A DNA stretch of 64,000 bases from Hymenopus coronatus (lineage: Eukaryota; Arthropoda; Insecta; Mantodea; Hymenopodidae): the NCBI GenBank assembly GCA_030762935.1, contig CM060897.1, positions 113,642,176 to 113,706,175 of the forward strand. The letters run 5' to 3'. This document shows, one piece after another, positions 57,298 to 64,000 of this stretch (position 1 is the first letter of the stretch; the number at the start of each line of letters is the position of its first letter). The position numbers were made by a program, and so were the translations under genes. Below the pieces are notes generated by a model. The model did not search any database, was not told where the DNA came from, and worked only from the letters and a program-made list of their open reading frames with translations.

Positions 57298-57654
57298 TAA
57301 AGTAATCACTTCAGAAAGATAGGCTCCCTTCAGGAGGCATCCGGGTTCAATATGTTCAGAAATGCTTACAGTATGTTCTAGCACCATGTTTGATAAGTAC
57401 TTTCTCGTATTACATCTCATCACTGAATTGCAGTTAATGGTAAAATTAATATTCATAAAATTTAATTAAATTCATGAAAATGTAATGGACCCTATTATGT
57501 CACCTATAATACTTGTGCCATAAACACAATTATGACATTTTGAGCGAGTGTCATCTCTTCCATTTGCTTCCCAAGCTACGTTCACCAGTCACACACACAT
57601 CAGTAAATACATCAGAAACGTGTATATGTTATACTAAATACATTAGTACCTACA
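57298..57654. other. Unassigned AT-rich DNA
   Basis: No repeat or ORF recognised. Confidence 0.4.
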
Positions 57655-57842
57655 TAGGTACAGAAGGTATTGCATTCCACCCAAAAATTCGATATTGACA
57701 TTTCACTGGAAATACCTGATATAGAGGCCACTTTATCTAAAAAGTATTTGTGTGGGTGTCAAGATTTTAAAGAAACCCCATCTCAAACTACCGTTTACAC
57801 TGAAAAGATTTCGCGAATTTTGATTTCTCATAATGGCTCTGG
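57655..57842 (-). repeat. Family H 3' fragment
   Basis: 'ggtacagaaggtattgcatt' to 'tctcataatggctctggag'. The palindrome's left arm is eroded and the minisatellite has gone. Confidence 0.75.
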
Positions 57843-58160
57843 AGTGGGAATTCTTAGCTGGCTTCAGGAATTAATGTTTGGCCGGTGCTCACGTAGTCTC
57901 GGATATGGCTGAGCTGCTGGACCTCTCTGGAGCTCCGCCCATCTTCATTCTGGACCCTCGGTGGAGTATCTGTGCTGTAGGCGTGTTTGGCAGATTTGAA
58001 TTTCTGTTTACATTGGCCACACTTACAGTTGGTGGAACTTAAGATTTCGTTCCGCACTAGACCCACAGATATAGAGAAATTAGATCGGAAATGCTCTATC
58101 CTTATGCATTGTGGTTGGTGAAGCACGCTTTTGCTAAACTGCCATACTTAGATACTACAC
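57843..58160 (-). other. Unidentified GC-richer block with a 90-codon frame
   Basis: The minus-strand frame 58126-57854 includes NCKCGQCKQKFKSAKHAY, with two closely spaced Cys pairs, and a polar C-terminal half. I do not recognise the family. The abrupt start at the end of a family H fragment suggests transposon or retroposed sequence rather than a host exon, but a coding fragment cannot be excluded. Confidence 0.35.
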
Positions 58161-58728
58161 TTTTGAGATGAGTACTCCTTGTGTGGGTTAAATGTGCACC
58201 CAAAAACAAAATGTTGTGGTTTTAAATGTTCAGTTGAACAGTAAATTTAGATTGTAAGTTTTAAATCAGTATAATAGCCAATATGTGTGTGGTGTTTCCT
58301 TGTAGTTTCTCGAATAGCAGTTAGTGTATCTACTTATTTAAGTAATTTTTCGATGGTACATTTAGTGAAACATTTCAAAACACAGCTTAGTGTACCTATC
58401 TAAATTATCCTTTGGTGGTATACTTAATGAAATATGTTATACATCATCAACAAAACAATTCTGTGTTGTTTGTTAGATTCTAAATTTTCAACAAAATTGG
58501 CATCCTACTCCAATTCTTAAGAAAGCTCCTGCTAATTCACCCATTTAGCAGCTTGGCCAAGAATATTACTATCAAATTATGTGCTTATAATACCATAACC
58601 ATGAGAATAGGATTGTGGGTGGGGGGATCTTGGACTGAGGATGCAATACATGCATTCCATAGTGAGAGTCATTCCAATCTTTGGAATACTCTCTGACACT
58701 TATCATACTTTTTTTTGGTGTGCCCTTA
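58161..58728. other. Unassigned AT-rich DNA
   Basis: Two diverged copies of a motif around 'agtgtatctacttatttaag' and 'agtgtacctatctaaattat' lie about 65 bp apart (58322, 58390). Otherwise nothing. Confidence 0.4.
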
Positions 58729-59808
58729 AAAAATATGATCTGTTTCGTTCACATGACTTTCTCTACATCTTTGCAACAAATTATTATTTTATTTACCTGG
58801 TTGGTCATATCGGACGATGAATGAAATTGGTGAAATGGTGTTCAAATTATCTCGGGGTCTAGAGAGCTTAAAATTACTCGATATTTGTCTTCTCAGGATA
58901 AGGGAAAACCCCGAAAAAAACCTTATCCGGATAGCTCAACCTAAGCGAGATTCAACCTTACGGCCTTTTGAATGTAAGACGGACACGCTACCACCACACT
59001 ATGCAGGCGGGCATAACAAATTATTGTTAAAACGCTTATGATTCTATTAATTTATGCTAATCCAGAAAAAAATATCAGAAATAGTCCTATTACTTGCGTC
59101 CTTGTAAATAGAAGCGAAATAAGGGAGTACCATAGGTTAAGGTGTAGTCATTAGCTGGTTGTTATGTTACTGAAGTTGCTTTGTTTGTATGAACAGGAGT
59201 TGACAAATTACTGTATGAGAAAAATGTAAGCTTTTAAAGCTGAAACCAAAAACAAGGAATATCTAAAAAAACGATCAATTCTACGAGAAAGATGTATATA
59301 ACATAAATTGTGTGCTTTATGTACGGTAAGTTTTTGTCCATCCCTTACGGGTTAGCAGTTATGTATCATTCCGTAAAATTAAATCAAAATAAAATGATCT
59401 TTAGAGGCTATTCCCAGAAAATTCAAGACATACATTTTGTTTGTGAAGTAAATATCTTTAATATACGATATTTTAATCAAAATCGTTAAAGCTGTTTTTG
59501 AGAAAATCAAAATTTTCGAAAAAAAAAACTCCATATAAAGGGTAGTTTGTGGTGGGGGGATTTTTCTCAAAATCTTCCTATCGCATCCCTTGAAGATACT
59601 AAACTCAAATACCAAGCTTGGTATTTTACCGACTTGTCGTTTTTTGACACACGGACACACGGACACACACACAAAGACACAAACCCTTTTCTGAAAAGGC
59701 TTTCATAAAAAGTATATTTCCGGTGAAATCCCGGTATCTAATTTTTATGTGGAGTGCAATCAATACCTTCTCTGAACACTATTTATGTAGTACGTGTAGA
59801 GAAAGTAA
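58729..59808 (+). repeat. Family H copy, young, with nested SINE-A
   Basis: 5' end 'aaaaatatgatctgtttcgt', 3' end 'agtacgtgtagagaaagtaa'. SINE-A sits 57 bp from the 5' end. An antisense frame of 97 codons is open (59672 to 59379). Confidence 0.93.
58786..59014 (-). mobile_element. SINE-A, 229 bp, 11-bp target duplication
   Basis: Exact 11-mers aacaaattatt flank it (58775-58785, 59015-59025), and removal restores family H sequence. On the minus strand the head is 'tagtgtggtggtagcgtgtc' with box B 'ggttgaatctc'. The 3' end 'ggttggtcatatcggacgat' is at the left, without an A tail. Confidence 0.92.
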
Positions 59809-60180
59809 TGATTCCAAGCCTTTCCCAAACGTGTGCATGCGTGGTTACATACACGCATCCTAAATATGACTGCCTCATACATATATTCAGAATTATTTAT
59901 TTAGTACACTCAATATAGGAAATAGAGTAGACTAATTCTCTAAACTCATGTAGTGGAATTAATAGGCTATAAGCATAAGAGACAAATCATAAGTTTTGGT
60001 CAAAATCTGATATTTTGCTTCCTTCAGCTTTAGACCAAGAAATTAGAACAAAATTAAATTATGACCTTACAGCGATGTTTACTACAATAATACCAATTTA
60101 TCAATAATAATTACTGCAGGTCGTAAAATGTGATTATACTAAATATTTCTTCATCTAAAGATCTCTCCCCTTCTATTGTC
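59809..60180. other. Unassigned AT-rich DNA
   Basis: Nothing recognised. Confidence 0.4.
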
Positions 60181-60189
60181 CTTTGTTTT

Positions 60190-60600
60190 TTGTTTTTTTT
60201 TTTTTTACTTCAAAAACTTGGAAAAACAGTTAATTTGACAGATGTTTTGTATGTTTTATATGGTAACGTGTAGTGCCACAAGATGGTGGCTGGACACAAA
60301 ACGGCTTCAGCAAAATGTTAGAATTTCCGCCCTGTGGCTCGACCGATTGTTGAGGCAGTTTTAACTTTTGTTCGCCCCTCTTGAGTTGGATAATTTCTTG
60401 TTTGCCCAGTTTTGTCAGAAAAATACCAGCTGCATTGTCGGTAAGTAAAAGAATTTGAACCCCAATGCTTGGTTGGTATGATGTTACAATTGGAAGTGAA
60501 AGTAGAACGAATTGGGTAGATTTACCAACGTTAAAACTTTCTTTGAAATATTTTAACATCATAGCGTTTAAAGGCACGTAACTCTAACTCCTTTTCTTTA
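60190..60600 (-). other. Possible retroposed transcript with a 115-codon frame
   Basis: The minus-strand frame (60577-60230) begins MPLNAMMLKYFKESFNVGK and ends HIKHTKHLSN. Its stop is followed within about 25 bases by A-rich sequence on the same strand (60187-60210), as in a polyadenylated retrocopy. Composition is Q-, L- and P-rich and less repeat-like than other frames here. I do not recognise a family, and target duplications are not obvious. Confidence 0.4.
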
Positions 60601-60924
60601 CACAATTTGTGCTTAGTATTTGACTTATCGTAAATATTTACATAAATTATTAATGAAAATTAATATAGAAAGTGATTTTATATTCACTTATCATAATATT
60701 AACCTTGATCTTCGAGATTATCTGTTAGCATCCTTTTGTTACATCTTCTCTTCACATGCGCTATACAAGGAACTCCATAAAATCGTCTATCTCATAAAGT
60801 TGAAGATCATTGTTTATTTATAAGTATTATAATCCACACGTCACCATGGGGACGACAAATTTCCTTGTTCTCACTTTTCGTGAAATACATTTACATTATA
60901 CATTTATATATGTGAATAGTAATC
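60601..60924. other. Unassigned AT-rich DNA
   Basis: The 67-codon frame at 60620-60823 is AT-driven, without a motif. Confidence 0.4.
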
Positions 60925-61115
60925 CTTAGCATGGCTTCCTTCGGAAGAGAAGTAAAGCCGTTGGTCCCATGTCGTTGATTTACGGCGCGTTAAATAACCG
61001 CAAGCTGGATAAAGTGGCCTCTGAACAAAATTAAGCGGTTCTTCATGTCCAGTTTAGAACGGGATGTTGAGCATCACAGCTGTTAAAGGGCGTCCCTACT
61101 AAAATTCTATTTCCA
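60925..61115 (+). mobile_element. SINE-D, 5'-truncated
   Basis: From 'agcatggcttccttcggaag' to 'taaagggcgtccctactaaa', matching the body of 15667-15965. The tRNA-like head is absent. Confidence 0.8.
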
Positions 61116-61544
61116 TTTTACCATAGTAATTAAAATTAATGAATTTAAATTATTTACATAATAATGTTCATACAACCATGATCTTTTCTGAATTAGGCAT
61201 TTGTTAATTCCAGTGCTCCTTTTCGTCACATTCTTAAACAAATTACAGTACCTATATTACCGGCATATTGAAATCTCTTGCATGTTTATTTAGGTTTCAT
61301 TTGCTTAGTAGACTTTCGTAAACACCAAATTTTAGTCATTTATACCATAATAATGACATATTTATTACATATTCTTCGGTATATTACTTTCGTTAAACGC
61401 GCCATTTTAAGGAATTTTCGTATGTCACGTTTCAATTTCTTCACATACCTATAATTACTTTGCTTATACAGGCAAACAATAATATTTTATGACTTTTATG
61501 ATATCATATTTAGTTGCCTAGAATGTTTCAAGTTAAATTCTGCG
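61116..61544. other. Unassigned AT-rich DNA
   Basis: Nothing recognised. Confidence 0.4.
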
Positions 61545-61913
61545 TTAGCTCTAACAATGTTGATTAAAATAAAATAAACGTAAGATACATATATATTTAG
61601 ATTTTCGACACATTTATTGCTATTGGTTTCAATGTTAAAATACTTATACTTTTCTTAAACGGAATTTGTCATTCCTTTTTCATTTGTTTTATTCCTGGCC
61701 ATACAACGAAAACCGAACTTCAAAGTCAATGGCATATTGCGAGAGTCTAGATTATTCTTTCATTTCCCTTCTACTAATTAAGAACTAAGTAATAAAAGCA
61801 TATCTGCTAATGCTCATCTCGACCAACATCAAGTAGTTAGAAGAATAATGTTGTGTAAGAACAGTTTGTTATAGACTATGTAGAGAAATTTATGTGAATG
61901 TAACACATTTTTA
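61545..61913 (-). repeat. Family H 5' half
   Basis: 'attgctattggtttcaatgt' to 'tatgtagagaaatttatgtg' and 'aatgtaacaca'. Its 5' end touches the 3' end of the next copy, with only T residues between. Confidence 0.8.
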
Positions 61914-63423
61914 CTTTCTATAGATAGTAGGTACCTACCTAGAACACAGATAGAGAAGATATTGCACTCCATCCAAAAATTCGATACTGAGATTTCACCG
62001 GAAAGGATCCTCTGTATCCAAAAACAACATTTTTAGATAAAGGTCCGTTTGAATGTCCGTGCGCCTGTGAACACGATAACTCAAAAACAAAAACTCGGTA
62101 AAATACCAAATCTGTATTTAAATTTAATAACTTCCAAGGATGCGACACGATGATTTTGAGAAAATTCTCAGGAGGTATAATTTCAACTTTCTACAGTTTT
62201 GTACCGATTTTTCTGTAATTTTGCTGTGCTGTGCTTTCCAAGATAAAAAGTAACTTACACACGTAATATGTAAATATATTGCATAATCAAAATGTTCCAC
62301 GCGCCTCAAAATTTAAAAAATCGGATTTAAGTTTCTGAATTGGAATTTTAAAGCATGCACAAAAAGTTACCGGAGTGGTATTTCAATATATTTGATTTTT
62401 ATCTATAAAATTAATTGATTTCCCATAAACTCGTGTTGGTGTTAGAGTGGTTTCTTAGCTCGTAACATTACAATAGACTTTCCAATACATTCTAAAAAAA
62501 ATTAGCGGTATTTTAAACAAAAATATGAGTCGCATGGAACATTTTGAAAGTGTGAAATTGTAGTTCTGAGAAAAACGTAGTTTATAAAATAGTGTAATAA
62601 ATGCATTTATTGACTAGTAACGAATAAAGTCATTACGTTACTGCTGAAAATAGTTCACTAGACATTTCAACGCGTAGACAGTTAATGGCTACACGCCGTC
62701 CGTGGCTCCCGCGCCATTGCGCGATAATACTTCAGTCGATACGACTCAGTACAAATCACAATGCAATGCTCTTCCTCCTACTTTTATGGTGAGAAAATGC
62801 CATCACAAACATTCTGGAAACTTTTAGTAGAAACCGAAGGTTGCAGAAACATCTCGAATATCGGGAAGAATCAAAATGTCGCGAGGAGTCTCGCGATTCG
62901 AAGGACCCTGTTATGTTGCGCCATTGTTTTCCGTCGAACTACGATGTTTCAGTTGCGACGCGATGATGTTGAGAAAATTCTCCCCACCCCAAACTACCCT
63001 TTACTTGGGAAAATTGCATAAGTTTTATTATCTCAAAAATGCTACTAGAGATTTTGTTTAAAACACCTTATGTTAAAGATACATGATAAATGAAATGTAT
63101 ATCTTGAATTTTCTGAGAATAGAATCTGAAGAGCTGTTCATTCTGAATGACTTTTGCTGAACGTTGCATAACTGGTAATCCGTAACAAAGATACAAAAAC
63201 TTACTACACAAACAACATAGAGCTGGTTAAAATACACAATTTATGTCTTGTACATTTTTTAGCGGAGTAAACCATTTATGAGGTATTCCTTGTTTGTGGT
63301 TTCAGTTTTAAATTACTTACAAATAAACAAATTTCAATCACATAGCAATGAGCCTTTGAAAGGTTTTATTATCCTTTAACCTAGTGTATTCTCTTATCTC
63401 CCTTCTACTTTTAAGGAAGCAAA
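61914..63423 (-). repeat. Family H copy with a 784-bp insertion
   Basis: 3' end 'tttactttctatagatagta' at 61912 with a reduced palindrome. Interrupted at 62170-62953, it resumes and reaches 'ttctacttttaaggaagcaa', where a non-LTR fragment replaces its 5' end. Confidence 0.88.
62170..62953. other. 784-bp unidentified insertion between 29-bp direct repeats
   Basis: The bordering family H segment 62141-62169 is repeated at 62954-62982 with two mismatches. Both repeats share two departures from the other copies (cgatgat, aaaattctc), so they arose by duplication here. The insert has no A tail. It changes from AT-rich (62170-62640) to near-balanced GC (62640-62950, e.g. 'gtggctcccgcgccattgcg') and has a frame of 86 codons at 62761-63021 without a known motif. 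Confidence 0.7.
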
Positions 63424-63842
63424 ACTAGACTATAGTTTACAATTCTGCATCGCCAACTACAGTTAAAATGTTACACAGTATCCACAAGTCTGCACTGAGA
63501 ATAGCATCTGGAACATTTCATACCAGTCCATTTAAGAACCTGGAATTTGAAACACAAGAAGTACCCTTAAACATCAGAAGAAAACAATTAACTCTGCGTT
63601 ATGCACTTAACGTAACAGCAGATAAAACTCCAGCTTGATTTGCATGTTTTTTCTACAATAGATATTACAATAAATATCCTGAAAGCAGAACCGATTGTAT
63701 TTCGCCTTGTTTAAGAGTATTCAAATATTTTAGAGAGCTTAATTTCATCATTCCCTCTGGTAAAGCAAGGCATATAAACAGATTATCACCTTGGCGACTA
63801 CCAAAACTTGCCATAAGATTAGATCTACTGAAGCACAGCAAA
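63424..63842 (+). mobile_element. Non-LTR retrotransposon fragment, region after the RT domain
   Basis: A single plus frame reads VYNSASPTTVKMLHSIHKSA, RIASGTFHTSPFKNLEFET and QEVPLNIRRKQLTLRYALN, then one TGA, then CFFYNRYYNKYPESRTD. It ends HINRLSPWRLPKLAIRLDLL. This is the 'LD.IH..ALRI.TGAFRTSP...L..E..E.PL..RR' connection between RT and RNase H of Jockey/I-like elements. No RNase H motif follows within it. Confidence 0.8.
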
Positions 63843-64000
63843 AAATATGATGTGTTCCATTCATATGACTTTCTCTACATCTCTGCAACAAATTGTTCTT
63901 AAAAAGCTCTTGCTTCTATTTAGTTCATGCTAATCGAGAAAAAAAATAGAAAAAATAGTCTTATTACTTGCTTCCTTGTAAGTAGAAGTGAAATAAGGCA
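63840..64000 (+). repeat. Family H copy, 5' end, runs off the window
   Basis: 'aaaaatatgatgtgttccat', subterminal ACTTTCTCTACA, then 'cttgtaagtagaagtgaaat' to the last base. Close to the young 40-42 kb copies. Confidence 0.9.

Overview
This window looks like intergenic DNA from a large, AT-rich arthropod nuclear genome, probably an insect, although the order cannot be fixed from sequence alone. The evidence is several lineages of mariner (DD34D) transposase remnants, several lineages of non-LTR retrotransposon 3' ends, many tRNA-derived SINEs with target-site duplications, and many microsatellites. I found no convincing intact host gene, no functional tRNA or rRNA gene, no CRISPR array and no bacterial-style operon. 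Every longer ORF is either inside a repeat or a broken transposon.

The dominant component is one interspersed family, called family H here. About 50 segments in both orientations cover roughly two fifths of the window by my hand tally. A full copy is about 850-900 bp. Its 5' end reads TCTGATGTGTTCCATTC and carries ACTTTCTCTACA, which is the exact inverse of TGTAGAGAAAGT at the 3' end. The 3' end is a palindrome of about 50 bp (CTCTACACGTACTATG and its complement) followed by GAGAAAGTAAAAA. Upstream of it lie a short-period minisatellite and a conserved internal 9+9 bp palindrome. Subterminal inverted repeats, a 3' hairpin and an internal microsatellite without obvious target duplication are the hallmarks of non-autonomous Helentrons (HINE/DINE-1-like). 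That class is an inference. '+' for family H means this 5'-to-3' order.

Layout. 0-6.6 kb: family H copies with SINE insertions. 7.9-9.2 kb: degraded non-LTR element. 9.4-15.4 kb: tandem and inverted family H copies. 15.6-16.1 kb: SINE-D inside SINE-B. 17.7-18.1 kb: non-LTR remnant. 19-21.3 kb: family H, a third repeat (R2) and an internally deleted mariner with its terminal repeats. 21.9-28.3 kb: family H array with two non-LTR fragments and a SINE-C. 29.2-32.0 kb: R2 + family H duplicated in tandem. 32.5-36.5 kb: family H copies, one holding a LINE and a 72-bp GC-rich insert. 39.3-40.0 kb: TIR element. 40.4-42.2 kb: two young tandem family H copies, then a mariner ruin to 43.2 kb. 44.7-47.4 kb: two non-LTR fragments and a mariner fragment. 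48-51.4 kb: family H and SINE-B, then a mariner with TIRs to 52.6 kb. 54.2-55.8 kb: a LINE split by a family H copy. 56.1-57.3 kb: a second mariner of the same lineage in the opposite orientation. 58.7-64 kb: family H copies, one with a 784-bp insert between 29-bp direct repeats, and a non-LTR fragment.

The nesting gives a relative history. A LINE (54 kb) was invaded by family H. Family H copies were invaded by SINE-A, SINE-B, SINE-C, a LINE and a mariner. A SINE-B was invaded by SINE-D. All protein-coding transposon remnants seen here carry stops or frameshifts, so nothing in the window looks autonomous.
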